A DNA stretch of 64,000 bases from Bathynomus jamesi (Eukaryota; Arthropoda; Malacostraca; Isopoda; Cirolanidae), in contig JAJOZX010000089.1 in NCBI GenBank assembly GCA_023014485.1, forward strand, positions 1,518,501-1,582,500, in the 5' to 3' direction. The notes under the pieces are model-generated. The model worked only from the letters and a program-made list of their open reading frames with translations. It was not told the origin of the DNA and made no database searches. The stretch's first letter is position 1. Each line of letters opens with the position of its first letter. Shown in pieces: positions 46,612 to 58,659 of this stretch. A program made the position numbers and the translations under genes.

Positions 46612-49600
46612 TATATGTATTCAAGTGCTGATGCTAATATTTAAAAACAGAAAACTACGAATTTGGCATTAATAGGGCTTTCATCAAATAAAGGTAAAAT
46701 ATTGTCGCTGAGCAAATCTTTATTGAATTGCCTGTCTTGAACGACAAATTCTTCCAATGGTGGTGGATTTGTGGAATCGCTACTGCTTCGCTCCATAGAT
46801 TCGTTAAGTATGTCTGGCTCAGGTATTGCCGCAGGTTCCGGCTCTCTGGATGAACGTTGAACATGTTCTAATACAATTGGCTTCTTTTTAATTGTGACAT
46901 AGCAATTGCTGCATAGTAATTTGATTTTCTTCCAAAATTCCATAGCTTGCAACTGCCATGGCAGAGTTTACTTTTTTGATATTATAGAAAATTCTTCTTG
47001 AGTGTTTTTTCATAGGATCGTAACAAAATTTTGTTTTGAGGCATTTTAAGGGTTAGGTAAATTTACGTATACTAGAAAATTAGGTATATACTAAAAATCT
47101 GGAAAGAAAGCAAAAAATTTTTAAAATTTGGAGGATTTTTTTTTTAAGTCATTTTTTTTTCATAATAATCGTCGATAAGCTGACTTTTTATTACTTATTA
47201 TGGTGTACATACATCAAATAAATATTTTTTATTCCTGGTCTTTTTTTCGAAAAATGATATCTTCGCTGCCAAATTGCAAAAAAAAAAAAATTGACATTTT
47301 TTCCAAAAAATCATAATTTTATTTTTGTTACCCTAAAAAAATGATACATATTTAGAAACTACAGTTAATTTTACATATTTTATCGTTTAAGACGTACTAC
47401 ACTACCACAATTAGGTAGGAGCTGAGATATTTACGTTTGAAATTATTGGTTTTTTCATTTGACCAAATTTGGTCAAGCCATAAAATTTGACCAACTTCAC
47501 CACATTTTCAAAAAAATTCAGAAATTTGTAATTTGGACCTAAACCAACCCTCACACCAAGTTTCATGAATTTTGAAGAGGTGACCGTGTACTTCATTTGT
47601 CTATTTCTCATAGAATTACCCATATATTTAATTTTTATCTAATTAATAAACCAAGTCTCAGTTAAACAACATACATTACATATACATATATAATTTAATA
47701 ATATTTGTATCTCAATTGTAATTTTATGTAATTCTTTACAGCTGGATTAACGTTACAGCAAAAACAAAAAAAGGCCACTTCAAAATTTCAGGCAACATCA
47801 GGAAAAGTTAGAAGTATAGAATCCACTGTTGCTGGCCTGTCCAAAAAGGGTCGTTAGGATAATGATTTAAAAAGGCAAAAAAGTTTATTGAAACAATAGA
47901 TTTTTTTGAGAATAAAATAAAATTTAATACTTAATTTACTAACTTAACTTAGATTTTTACTCATTTCTTTTTTTTTTATAATTTTAAGTATGAAAATGTC
48001 ATGCAAGAGCTTAAAGACAAATTTATTTCTACAACTGATCACAAGATTAAATTACAAATTATATCTTTATATCCATTTTCAATTGGAAAAAAAGCAGAAT
48101 TCTTTGAAACTTCTACATATATGGTGAGAAAAAGTAGGAGTTTGTGAAAAGAATATGGTATATTACTGCATGTTCTGAGTATGTCGAAAGGAAAGGTCAT
48201 AACCAGTGAAGTGAAGAGAAGAGAATTTTATGAGAGTGATGATTATAGCTGAATGTGTCCGGGAATGAAGGATTATAAATTTACTATTAATGAAAATGGA
48301 GAAAAAGTGAAGATGCAGAAGAGATTGATGCTATGTAATTTACGTGAATTATTCAGAGAATATATAAAAAATGAAGCTAATCCAAAAATCAGATTTAGCT
48401 CTTTTGCAAACTTAAGAACTTCTTGGTGTGTACTCACTGGTCAGAGTGGTACACACACTGTGTTTATGTACATACCATCAAAACCCAAAGCTGCAGATAT
48501 AGCAGCTTTGGGAATTAAAGATTTAGACTACAAAAATACAAAAAGCTGATGGCCTTATTGGTCTGTAACATAGAAGATGAAGATTGTATGATGCACAAAT
48601 GTTAAAAATGCCCCTGTGAGAGAGGTGTTAAACAATATTTAGAAACTTTAGATTTTATGTTTAATGTGGAAGAAATAACTTATAAACAGTGGGAGAGTGT
48701 GGACAGCTGCATGATTAAAGACAAAGTTGAATCTCCACAAGATTTTGTGGAATCATTGAGTAAAGATATTACAAAACTAACTTGAAAGAAAATGAAGGCA
48801 TTCTTGTAGGGGACTTCGCAGAAAACTTTTCTTTTATTGTTCAGGATGTGGCACAAGGGTTTCACTGGGAAACTTCCCAGTGTACCGTGCATCCTTTCGT
48901 ATATTATTATAAACTTGGCGAAAAAATTTGTTATCAAAGTTATTGTTTTATTTCTGATTGTCGTAAGCACAGTACAATGCTAGTATATTCCTTTCTAAAA
49001 AAACTTATACCTAGTATTCATGAGCAGCATCCAACTTTAGCAAAAATTCACTACTTTACTGATGGTTGTGCATCCCAGTATAAAAATAAATTAAACTTTC
49101 TGAATTTATGCCACCACAAAGCCAATTTTGGAATAGACGGTGTGGATTTTTTTTGCTACATTGCACGGAAAGAGCATGCGCGATGGAATAGGTGGCACTG
49201 TGAAAAGATTAGTAGCAAAAGCCAGTTTATAACAACTGATTGATAATCAAATTTTAACTTCCAGACTTTTTTGAATTTTGCTCAACTAATTTAGATTCCA
49301 CAATAATTTTTTTATGTATCCAAAAATGAAGTTACAGACATAGAAAATTCCCTACAAGAGCGTCTCAATGTACCGATTATCCCAATTAAAAGGTACCAAA
49401 AAATTACATAGATTTATCCCTTTGTCAGCAAACACTTTAAAAGTATTTCGTTATCTAATAGTCTTCAGTCAGAAGAAAATAAGAAAAATTGTTAGTGGAG
49501 AAGAAGTAGATCATGATGAGAAGCTGGTGATATCGAAGGAGAGTTAAACAATAAAGAAATAGTAGGTTCTTTTGTCAGTTGTGTACGAAAAAGAATTGTG

Positions 49601-49909
49601 GTTATAGGACTGGTTGAGTCATTGATGCAGAATATGATGATTATTTGATTAAATTTCTTTATCCTTCAGGAATAGTGCCCTCATACATTTTTCTTGCAAA
49701 AGACAATATTTGCCCTGACTAAGAAAATATATATTATCTTGTGCAGGTTCGTATAAAATGTTTTTATTAAAATATATTTCCTATTTTTCGTGTTTTTTCA
49801 ATATATATATCTGCGTAATTCAATTTGTCCTGTTTTAAAATTAAATCATTGTTGGTCTGTTAGTTCGGTGTTTTTGTGACCACAAGTATGACGTATCAGT
49901 TTTGTATAT

Positions 49910-50098
49910 TTGACTAAAGACGTAATCCGCCATATTGCCCTCGATGAAGACAAAGAGTTTAGACCTTTTTTCAATCATAGAATAATTAAGACATCCGTGA
50001 CCTGCCATAAATGCAATAGTGCTTGTATTTTAAGAAGAGACCAGAAGGTCTTTAGGTACTGTAAAAAAAAAATCCTAAAAATAAACGCAAGTGTTTGA
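49910..50098 (+). other. Zinc-ribbon-like frame, possibly a Merlin-type transposase N-terminus
   Basis: A 62-codon frame contains LDEDKEFRPFF then SVTCHKCNSACILRRDQKVF and RYCKKK. A C-x2-C ribbon after a short helical leader is the layout of ISXO2/Merlin N-termini. A similar ribbon (KCPHCKTECTYHQDQK) is readable at about 43395-43450. No catalytic domain follows. Low confidence. Confidence 0.35.
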
Positions 50099-50264
50099 AT
50101 GCCTGTGGAAGGACATGAAATCATAATTTTTTTTACATGCTGGGGACAAACGCCCTCATTACTGGAAATATTTTGTGCGGTACTTGTTCCTGGCAGAACG
50201 TACTGACAAGTCCACAAAATTGCATCACTTCCTGACTGCAACTGCAGAACTCTACCCTCCACAA

Positions 50265-51270
50265 TAAGGTAAGGTATTGTGGTTAGGTCGGTTAGGTCAA
50301 CTGAAATGCCCAGTTAGGTCAATTGAAATGCCCAGTTAGGTCAATTGAAATGCTTGGTTAGGTCAATTGAAATGCCAAGTCAACTGAATACCCAGTTAGG
50401 TCAACTGTACACCCTTGATGATTGGTTAGGTTGTCATGATATTTTCGTTAGTTTAAACGAAAATGATGAGTGCAAACTTTTCTGGTTAATTTTGAGGTGT
50501 TTTGTACGAAATTGCCATCCATTTCCTGTGCAAATGCGTAGTTTTCGAGATGACGATATCTCGAAACCTACGCATTTGCACAGGAAACAGATGGCAGATT
50601 CGTGCAAAACACGGTAATTATGTGTTTTATCACACTCAGTCATTTTACACACCAAAATACATTTTTCTAGTAGTATTTGATGTGATTTGTTCAAATATGA
50701 CCTCCATTTCTGTCGGAAATGAGATCCAACAAAGTTATAGTACTTTGAAGTTTGGCTCATTTTCAAGGGAAATGGAAGTCAAAATCTAAGCAAAACACAT
50801 CAAATATTACTAGAAAAATATATTTTGGTATTAATTAACCTAACCTTACCTAACCTAACCTTACCTAACCTAACCTAACCCTGGCTAAACGATCCTAACC
50901 CTGGCTAAACGAGCTCTCGTCTGTATCCACCACCTAATCCATAATAAGGTAATACTCTAGGCTCGTTTAGCCAGGGTTAGGTTAGGTTAGGTTAGGTTAA
51001 TTAATACCAAAATACATTTTTCTAATAATATTTGATGTGTTTTGCTTAGATTTTGACTTCCATTCCCTTGAAAATGAGCCAAACTTCAAAGTACTATAAC
51101 TTTGTTGGATCTCATTTCCGACGGAAATGGAGGTCATATTTGAACAAATCACATCAAATACTACTAGAAAAATATATTTTGGTGTGTAAAATGACTGAGT
51201 GTGATAAAACACATAATAACCCAAAACACCTCAAAATTGACCAGAAAAGTTTGTTCTCATCATAAAACCA
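50265..51270. repeat. Nested palindromes with TTAGG-like core
   Basis: The outer arms 50458-50914 and 50963-51270 are reverse complements. The left arm holds an extra, self-palindromic insert at about 50508-50610. The inner part has several TTAGG/CCTAA units (50832-50890, 50975-51000). The leading 50265-50400 has AGTTAGGTCAA(C/T)TGAAATGCC repeats. It is related to 27826-28020 and 52620-53160. Confidence 0.8.
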
Positions 51271-51714
51271 GACTGGGTGTAAACACGAATAATTACCACT
51301 TTGGTTTCTAATATTTTCAAACTGATACATAACTGTTTGCACCATTTTTTCTGCTCTATCGATTGATATATGTTTCATTACTGTAGCATATTTCATGGCA
51401 ATGCGGGTGTCTTGTAAAGTTTAATCCAAATTTTGTAAGCTGGCTTCACCCGACAAGCTTGTTTTCCCTTTTTTTTTTAAATCTACAGTATGCACCACTG
51501 CAACCAAACTTCTCATACGCATTAAATGATACTTACCCTTTGTAAAAGACTCAATTAAGAAACTTATGTTGTTTCTAATGTATTCCGACTCATTGATCAT
51601 TTTTAATTCCTCCATAGCGTTTGTGGTTGGCATATTGACAATATTCAGATAATACTCAATAATATACTGATACAACAGCCAAATTGTAATATGTTTTGCG
51701 CACCTCTGCAACAC
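51154..51714 (-). other. Unrecognised minus-strand frames with a recurring module
   Basis: Two frames separated by a stop: 51714-51421 (MLQRCAKHITIWLLYQYIIE at the start) and 51396-51154. The second includes ATVMKHISIDRAEKMVQTVM. The module encoding it recurs at 53220-53338 (same orientation) and 41766-41895 (opposite). No family recognised. Probably part of a transposon. Confidence 0.35.
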
Positions 51715-51949
51715 GTTTTGTTTTAGTCAGCTGTTTGGTTTGTTGATTGATCCATTCAGCCAAAGATTGTTCGCAACACGATCTGAAACTGTACCCATTT
51801 CTGAGTTAACGTTTTTTCCTGTTCTGCCATCTGGTGTTTGGAAGAAAAACTAAATTAACGTTGAAAAACGTCATCTAAAATTACGTTTCAATATTCTTTT
51901 CAGGATAACATTGTTTCACAGGGACCAGCTTTTTGCCAAAGTTAAAGTT

Positions 51950-52085
51950 TGTTAGAGGGTTTTGTAAAAATTGGTTACTGCCAATGTACAGGCGGTTTTT
52001 ACATAGTGGAGCCACCTCGATGGGCCGAAGTGGCCCCTAGTGTGCCCACTATAAAAATTTCTTATGTTCTTATGTTCTTATTGCC
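51950..52085 (+). mobile_element. LINE 3' end with TTCTTATG tail
   Basis: A short GC-richer block (CTCGATGGGCCGAAGTGGCC) ends in tandem TTCTTATG units at about 52059-52082, the style of tail carried by CR1-like LINEs in crustaceans. Only the extreme 3' end is present. Confidence 0.6.
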
Positions 52086-52619
52086 TGAAAGGTGGTGACG
52101 TTATCATGAGTTCTTTGTCAATGGTGGTAAATCTTTGTCTTTATCAACTAATTAATTATCAACTAATGATGGCAAATATTTCATCGGTTACACGCAATAC
52201 GTTACAGCAAACGGATCAGCCAATCAACCAACAGACAAATTTTTTTGCAGTTCTAAGAGCGAATTGGGAAGTGAAACATGTATTTGTATATTCTCATAGA
52301 TTTAATGGAACATCTAAAAAATTATTGTAAAGTGTAAGTTTATTTACAATTTAAAGGAGTGGTTAAACTGAAATTTTTACAGAGTGCGGGATCCAGTACC
52401 TGTATTTTATATAAAGTGGGTTAGAAATTTGTGCTCAGATCTACGCAGCGGAAAGGTTTACATTGCTATCTATTGTTGGAAGCAAGTTTCATCAATACAA
52501 CAGGCAACAGGGTAAATAGTTTACCCAGGTTAAGCGTACTTGTACCCAGTTAGACGTACGCTAGGTTAAGTGGTTAGGTTAAGTTAGTAAAGTAGGGTGA
52601 ATCGGTAATTACATCGCAA
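52086..52619. other. No recognised feature
   Basis: AT-rich, with a few short frames and a GGTTAAGTGGTTAGG-type stretch at 52560-52590. No motif or terminal repeat supports an annotation. Confidence 0.5.
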
Positions 52620-53160
52620 ATGACATGGCCTGAAGTTGAAGTAAAAAATATATTTTTCAAGTGTATTTTGGTGTGCTCGGTTCAAATGTGACCTTCATTT
52701 CTTGTGCAAATGAACAGAAATAGGTAATTATGTCACAAATGACATGGCCTGAAGTTGAAATAAAAAATACATTTTTCTATTGTATTTTGGTGTAGGCCTA
52801 CTCTGTTCAAATATAACCTTCATTTATTGTGCAAATTAACAGAAATACGTGTTTGGGCCATGCAATGACAACTGTATTTCTGTTCATTTGCACAAGAAAT
52901 GAAGGTCATATTCGAACAAAGCACACCAAAATACACTTAAAAAATGTATTTTTGACTACATTTTATACAATAAAGCATAACCTAACATGTTCATGTTACG
53001 AGATCTCGTCAACGACGCAATGCCACAGGAAACGTGCAAAACACCTCAAAATTAGCCAGAAAAGTTTGCTCTCGTCATTTTCGCTTAAACTAACGAAAAT
53101 ATCACGACTTAACCTAACCAATCGTCAAGGGCGTACAGTTGACCTAACAGGGCATTCAGT
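52620..53160. repeat. Palindromic repeat cluster
   Basis: Repeats of TATTTTGGTGTG plus GACCTTCATTT(C)TTG at 52660-52710 and 52780-52830, inverted at 52890-52945. The right part (GACTTAACCTAACCAATCGT to 53160) is inverted relative to 50390-50460. It may be the right half of a larger element starting near 50265. Confidence 0.7.
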
Positions 53161-53389
53161 TAACCTACATTAAATATCTTATTTTCAGCAAAATCAGAAA
53201 CAGTACATGAAACGGAAAAGATCCAAATGGTGTAAGCTATGATACATAGCTGCTTGCACCATTTTTTCTGCTCTATCGATTGATATACGTTTCGTTACTG
53301 TAGCATGTTTCATGGTAATGCGGGTGTCTTGTAAAGTTTTATCATGAAATTTTCACAGTATCTTTTCTAAGCACGGGGAATTAGTCCCC

Positions 53390-53725
53390 TAGTGCAAAAT
53401 ATCTTTTTGTGAAGTCCTCTCAGCTCACGATACTTTCGACGGAAGAGTCCTGTTCAACAGATTTCCTGCCGTTTATGATAAAGGAATATCATGGCCACCA
53501 ACATTACCAGATCTAAACCCCTGTGACTGTTATCCGTGTGGTTAGTTAAAAAATATAGTTTTTAAGCAGTCTACACATAATAAAAGAACTGAAAGCATCG
53601 ACTGAACAAGAAATTTCTCAGATTTCAACAGACATTCTGTCCAGATTACTGCAAAATTTTATTGTTCGTGTGCAAGCCGAGAGGACATCACATAGAACAT
53701 GTTTTGCACTATGGTACTAATTCTG
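53390..53725 (+). pseudogene. mariner-like transposase, C-terminal fragment
   Basis: Reading VLFNRFPAVYDKGISWPPTL, then PDLNPCDCYPCG, in which the position of the usual PDLTPCDFFLWG block is clear but altered, followed by HNKRTESI, QISTDILSRLLQNF and VQAERTSHRTCFALWY-like sequence in a shifted frame. This is the end of a mariner transposase: the last catalytic aspartate region and the C-terminal R--LC---G-HIEH part. Stops and frameshifts are present. No terminal repeat was identified for this copy. Confidence 0.68.
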
Positions 53726-53879
53726 TATGTGTAGAGAAGGTAGAGTAAAAATTTTATGCTTTTATTTCCGTTAATAAAAAAAATACAAACTTTTTAAAAA
53801 GTCACTCATTTTTCATTTGTTCGTTATTTCTCTTCCTCGTGTGCAGAACGCTCCTCTATACTTACGTCGTTTCTATACA

Positions 53880-54445
53880 TATATACCCCGTTATTCATAG
53901 CTTCGCTTATCCGTAATATATTTTTTTACACCAAATTCCGCTATTCGCAAACCCAGCTCCGTTATTCGCAATGCCAGATAAGGGAAAAAAATAATTCACA
54001 ATTCCGCCTGCTACCAAACGCAGCGCAGCATGCCCATATCGCAGGCCATTAGTCAAGAAAAGGCACGGTCTTTGTGGCGAGATGTGAGGAAGGAAGTCGT
54101 TGTTGAAGGTGAGAGCAGTGGTGGTGAAACTTTCAGTGCGAGTCGGGGGTGGTTTGACCCCAGTCGGGGGTGGTTTGAGGAAATAAAAGTACAGTACAGG
54201 TATGTTTATTCTTTTATTGATGTTATTCATAACTTACTATGCTAATACAGGTCTGTATTTGTGTTTTATACTTGCTTTTATGTATCGTATGGGAACGTAT
54301 CCAAACATCTTACCTTCTGAAAAATGGCTACCGGAACGCATGCCCCCATAAAACGTGTTGATATGGGAAAAAATTATTTGTTATTCTCAATTTCGCTGTT
54401 CGTAATGAGTCTGAGGAACATAACTCTTCCGAAAACAGGGGTATA
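53880..54445 (+). mobile_element. Tigger-like non-autonomous element
   Basis: 54030-54195 reads ISQEKARSLWRDVRKEVVVE, then ETFSASRGWF, the CENP-B-type HTH region of Tigger transposases, with a short internal duplication of GWFDPSRGWF. ATACCCCGTTATTC at 53884 and the inverse-like GGGGTATACC at 54439 are candidate ends. The rest of the transposase is missing. Confidence 0.68.
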
Positions 54446-54448
<3 letters not shown>

Positions 54449-54488
<40 letters not shown>

Positions 54489-54562
54489 TCCTTATATATA
54501 TACAGTATATGCACTCCTTATATATGTATATATATATGCGCTTTTATTTATATATATATACA
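54449..54562. repeat. (TA)n-rich tract
   Basis: TA runs broken by two ATGCACTCCTTATATA-like units. Confidence 0.92.
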
Positions 54563-55011
54563 CAAAGGTGGGCAGGACCGAGTTCCAAAAGGACCGAATT
54601 CCAGGAACTCGGTCCTTTTTAAGGACCGTGAGCGGGAAAGTCGGTCCTTTTCTCAGTGAGGACCGAAATGAGGAGCGACGGTCCATTTTTAAGCAATTCC
54701 GGACGGTCCGGTCCGGACGGTCTTTTTTAGTGATTTTAGTTTGTTTAGTGATTATTGGAAGTTCTAAAGAAGATGGAAACTCAAGCATTTAACTTAATAA
54801 CTTTTTTTCATCATTTATGTATTGTATTAATTATAATTTACGTTAATAAAATTAAAGATTTCCGGTGTCTTTAATTTCATGTTTCATTTTAATCAAATTT
54901 TTCACTTATATTATATATAAGGACCGAGGACCGAGTCGTTCCTAGGTCCTATCTTCAGAAAGGACCGGGACCGGGACCGTCGGTCCAGTTTGAGGCCCGG
55001 GTGCCCACCTT

Positions 55012-55013
<2 letters not shown>
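54563..55013. mobile_element. hAT-type MITE rich in GGACCG
   Basis: The ends CAAAGGTGGGCA (54563) and TGCCCACCTTTG (to 55013) are a common hAT terminus. The interior is dense in GGACCG/CGGTCC. It is inserted in a TA tract, so the 8-bp duplication (TATATACA/TATATATA) is ambiguous. Confidence 0.8.

Positions 55014-55048
<35 letters not shown>
55014..55048. repeat. (TA)n tract
   Basis: A TA run between the hAT MITE and the 5' end of the LINE. Confidence 0.93.
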
Positions 55049-55051
<3 letters not shown>

Positions 55052-57175
55052 AAATAACAGAAAACACAAAAAAAACAACTGCCTAGATTTGGTATTCACA
55101 AACAACAGCGACCTAATTGATTATATAAAAGCAACAGGAAAGGAAAGAACACGAACAACAGAAAGAAGCAAATTCGAAATTTTTAATTTTCACTCCAAAG
55201 CTATAAACTGGGAAGATGTTGCATCCAGCATGGAAGTAATAGATTGGAAAACCATTTTTGAGGCCAAGACAACGGAAGATATGCTAATGACCGAAAAAGC
55301 ATGCGACTATCGGACCTTTGAAAAACGAAGATAGTGCTTTAACTGATGATCTAACAGAAGTATCTGAAATACTAAGAGCTCAGTACGAATCATCTTTCAG
55401 TATCCCAAAAACTGACAAACTGATTTGCGATAGAAACGCGTTCTTTGAAGAACAACTACAAGGGGAAAGTATAACGGACATTGACTTTACGACAGATGAT
55501 ATTACACAAGCTATAAGGAAACTAAAAACACACTCAGCGGCAGGACTGGATAAATGGAATGCCACACTGATCAAAAACTGCAAGAATGCAATCGCTGAGC
55601 CCCTATATTGAATATGAAGACGATCACTAAACACGGGAGAAATACCGGGCATCCTGAAGAGCGCGAACATAGTCCCAATATATAAAGGAAGAGATCGATC
55701 CGAGGCCAAAAACTATAGGCCAGTGTCGCTTACATCTCATCTCACTAAAATATTTGAAAGAATAGTTAGACAGAAAATCTATGACTTTTTCGAAACTCAG
55801 AAAAAATTAAACGATAACCAACATGGGTTTCGGTCAGGCAGATCATGCCTATCACAACTAATGGAACATTACAACATTATTGATGCAATGGAAAGTAATG
55901 AAAACTATGATGTAATATACACAGACTTTGCCAAAGCGTTCGACAAGTGTGACCATGGAATCATAATACATAAACTGAAATGTATGGGAATAACAGGAAA
56001 AGTAGGGAAATGGATATATAATTTCCTTAGTGAGCGGCACCAAGTCGTTGCAGTACAAGGAATATCTTCATCAGAATCAGAGGTCCTCAACTCAGTACCA
56101 CAAGGAACAGTATTAGCTCCACTACTCTTCATAATCATGCTAACTGACATAGATGAGGACGTTACCAGAGACAGCACAGTAACATCCTTTGCCGATGACA
56201 CAAAGGTCAGTAGAAAAATAAGAAACCCATATGATATAGCATCTCTACAAACCGACATGAACAAAATCTACAAGTGGACGGAAGACAACAATATGAAGTT
56301 TAACACTGAGAAATTTCAGCTGTTACGGTACGGAAAAAGAGAAGACCTGAAATCCATGGATTATTATACCCCAAATGGACAGGGAATTCAGAGAAATTCT
56401 AAAGCAAAAGATTTAGAGGTTGTAATGACCGATGATGCGAAATTTGAAACACAAAATAAGATAGCAGTAAACAGAGCAAAAAGAATAACTGGGCAGATAC
56501 TGAGAACCTTTAAACGAAGGGATAGGAATATAATGATTTCTCTTCTGAAAACACTGATCATACCCAAATTGGAATAATGCTCGGTCCTAACATGCCCATA
56601 TAAAAAAGGAGACATTAGACAGCTAGAAGGGATTCACAGAAGCTTCACAGCCAAGATCAATAGGTGCAAAGAACTAAATTACTGGGAAAGGTTACGCGAA
56701 TTAAACCTATATTCATTGGAAAGGAGAAGAGACACATACTGACATACACCATTATTTACACTTAAAAAATAATGGGAAAACTAGTCCCTAATTTCACTCT
56801 GAACCCTGTAACTCCCCAAACAACAGTGGAAAGTCGAAAAGGAAGACTGTGTCGTGTTTCCAAATTAAAGGCGAGACAGGGAACATTCTTAACCCTGAAA
56901 GGAAATAGTTTTGTTTGTGAGAGAACCAAAACTGTTTAATCAGCTGCCCAAAGAACTAAGGGACACGAGTGGTGTTGCGGTGGATATCTTCAAAAGAAGA
57001 CTAGACGCCTGGCTCAGAACAATCCCCGATGAGCCGGGTGTACCTGGCTATGTGAGGTGGAGAGTACAAGAAATCAACTCACTACTTCACCAGGCCAACT
57101 CGAGAGGAGGGTCGACAAGCTTGACCTTCGTGAAATGAGGAATCTTTGCACGGAACTTTTGAAAGGTTGAAATGT
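55049..57175 (+). mobile_element. CR1/L2-like LINE, 5' truncated, with SINE-shared 3' tail
   Basis: The plus strand has the end of an endonuclease (NCLDLVFTNNSDLIDY, 55079), then ALTDDLTEVSEILRAQYESS, and the RT: NYRPVSLTSHLTKIFERIV, QHGFRSGRSCLSQLMEHYN, YTDFAKAFDKCDHG, NSVPQGTVLAPLLFIIM, and the catalytic FADD in TSFADDTKVSR. A 284-codon frame covers 55723-56577. Stops and a frame change near 55330, 55610 and 56577 disable it. The last part reads LFNQLPKELRDTSGVAVDIF, KRRLDAWLRTIPDEPGVPGY, a C-terminus common in arthropod LINEs. The 3' UTR holds AGCTTGACCTTCGTG and ends near 57175 in TA/TGAT repeats. The 5' end meets (TA)n. Confidence 0.88.
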
Positions 57176-57552
57176 ATATATGTGTTGATTGATTGACTGA
57201 TTACAAAGTCCTTGTACAACTTTAAACGTCAATAACTTTTGATGTACACATGATAGGAACACTAGAAACAGCATATGAAACGATTAACTGTGTTGTGTGG
57301 CTGGCAGAAGTGAAGTCAGTAAAAGCTGTGAGAAAAAAGTTCATTGCTCATTACCAGAAAGGTACAACACATAGGAACTCGATTAACAAATGGATGGAAA
57401 AGTTTAAAGAAACTGGGTCGGTGAATGACAGATCTCGATTTGGGAAGTCTCAAATCAGCGAGGAGACTGTGGTCATCGTTCAGGAAGCATTTGAAGGGAG
57501 TTCACGAAAATCGTTACGACATACATCCGATAAATTAAAGATCCCGCAGACA

Positions 57553-57754
57553 TAGGCTGACCATATTTCCTTGAGACAAAAACGGGACATTGGGATGGCA
57601 AAAAAGGGACGGGGTTATGTAATATTCTGTATTCATGAAAAAGTAAGTACATAAACCGGGACAAAATTGACATTTTTATTAAAACGACGGGACGGCCAGG
57701 AAATATAAAACAAACGGTACTGTCCCGTTCAAAACGGTACGTATGGTCAGCCTA
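57553..57754. mobile_element. 202-bp hAT MITE, 8-bp target duplication
   Basis: The ends TAGGCTGACCATA and TATGGTCAGCCTA are exact inverses. CGCAGACA flanks both sides (57545-57552, 57755-57762). No coding capacity. Confidence 0.93.
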
Positions 57755-57979
57755 CGCAGACAACATTGCACAAAATTCTCAAAGTGAAAATGCACAAACA
57801 TGAACATGTGTACAACATTCAGGTAATTCAAATGTTACTGAAAAACAACCAAGCAAAATTAGATTTCTTTGAACAATTCCACTCATAATTCAAGAAGTCC
57901 CCTGGGTTTCTGGGCGAGTTGACTTTCTAACGAGGTAATATTCCACATCAATGACAATGTCAACCACTACAATTGCCGC

Positions 57980-57983
<4 letters not shown>

Positions 57984-58051
<68 letters not shown>
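57984..58051. repeat. (GA)n microsatellite
   Basis: An uninterrupted GA run of about 68 bases inside the mariner relic. Confidence 0.97.
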
Positions 58052-58053
<2 letters not shown>

Positions 58054-58659
58054 CAAGAAATCTGGCAACATGAAAGTCACTGAAAAAAATCAGTCTGGTG
58101 CGCTCTTAGAAAGTCATACAGCATTGGTCCTTTCTTGTTTGGAGAACTAGCAGTCGATGATGAGCGTTACCTTGCACTGTTGCAGAATTTCTTTATCCCT
58201 GAACTAAGACAATTAAATCTCTAAGATAGCACCTTCTTTCAGCAAGACGGTGCTCCCTGCCACTGTGCTTTGAATGTGCGACAGTTTTTACCTATCCCAG
58301 TCAAGTGGATAGATAGAGGTGAACCAGTCACACTGGACTACTTTTTATGAGGCCATGTTAAAAGTGTTGTCTACTCATCAAAACCACATTCTTCGGATGA
58401 ACTCATGGCCAGAATCACAAATGTAATTCATGAAATCACTCGGCAGCAACTTTCAGATCTTTGGAAAATCGGGTTGAACGCTGTATCGAGAAAGATGGCG
58501 GTTATGTTGAGGTCCAGAAATTTGTAATAGTGTGTGTCAAAAACTTTAATAATTATGCTTTCATATCCCGTTTACGGTTTGTTCCTATGATGTGTACACT
58601 GTACATCAAAGGATTGTTACCATAGGATTGTTACCACTCTGTACATACAGTAATATATA

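Larger units (their letters stand above)
44440..47640 (-). mobile_element. Sola-like copy 4, internally deleted, nested in copy 3
   Basis: The terminal inverted repeats of about 490 bp at 44440-44930 and 47150-47640 match closely (CATGAAACTTGGTGTGAGGG, CGAAGATATCATTTTTCG). On the minus strand it keeps the N-terminal exon at 46952-46641 (LLCSNCYVTIKKKPIVLEHV, ESMERSSSDSTN), homologous to 44040-44390 of the host copy. It also keeps a C-terminal scrap near 45560-45410 (LIKFLHPSGV), homologous to 49650-49700. The catalytic core is gone. A Tigger element sits in the middle. Confidence 0.82.
42560..49740 (+). pseudogene. Sola-like transposon copy 3, diverged subfamily, interrupted
   Basis: 42560-43020 resembles the terminal repeat of the nested element at 44440 (AAAATTGGTCAA, TTTTGGCCAAAT), so it is probably the left end. 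Coding pieces on plus: about 44040-44390 (N-terminal, SNCYI then ESFECSSSSS), 47740-47850, and 47990-49700. The last holds LKDKFISTTDHKIKLQIISL, MCPGMKDYKFTINENGEKVK, MQKRLMLCNLRELF, GDFAENFSFIVQDVAQGFHW, KIHYFTDGCASQYKNKLNFL, then DDYLIKFLYPSGIVPSY. Order and motifs follow the intact 809-residue protein (D in GDFAENF, D in FTDGCASQYKN). Gaps between pieces may be introns. Many stops and a frameshift at the DGIGGT region disable it. No right terminal repeat was found. Confidence 0.75.
57225..58612 (+). pseudogene. mariner-like transposase, interrupted and decayed
   Basis: The N-terminal half (57250-57552) is open: CVVWLAEVKSVKAVRKKFIA, NSINKWMEKFKETGSVNDRS and FEGSSRKSLRHTSDKLKIPQ, the paired HTH of a mariner-like protein. 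A 202-bp hAT MITE then interrupts it. The catalytic end is readable at about 58230-58528 as FFQQDGAPCHCALNVRQFLP, VTLDYFL and SSDELMARITNVIHEITRQQ, with stops. The middle contains a (GA)n run. The ends show similar blocks (TTTGATGTACACATGATAGGAAC at 57239, its inverse-like GTTCCTATGATGTGTACA at 58582), marking the terminal repeats. Confidence 0.8.
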
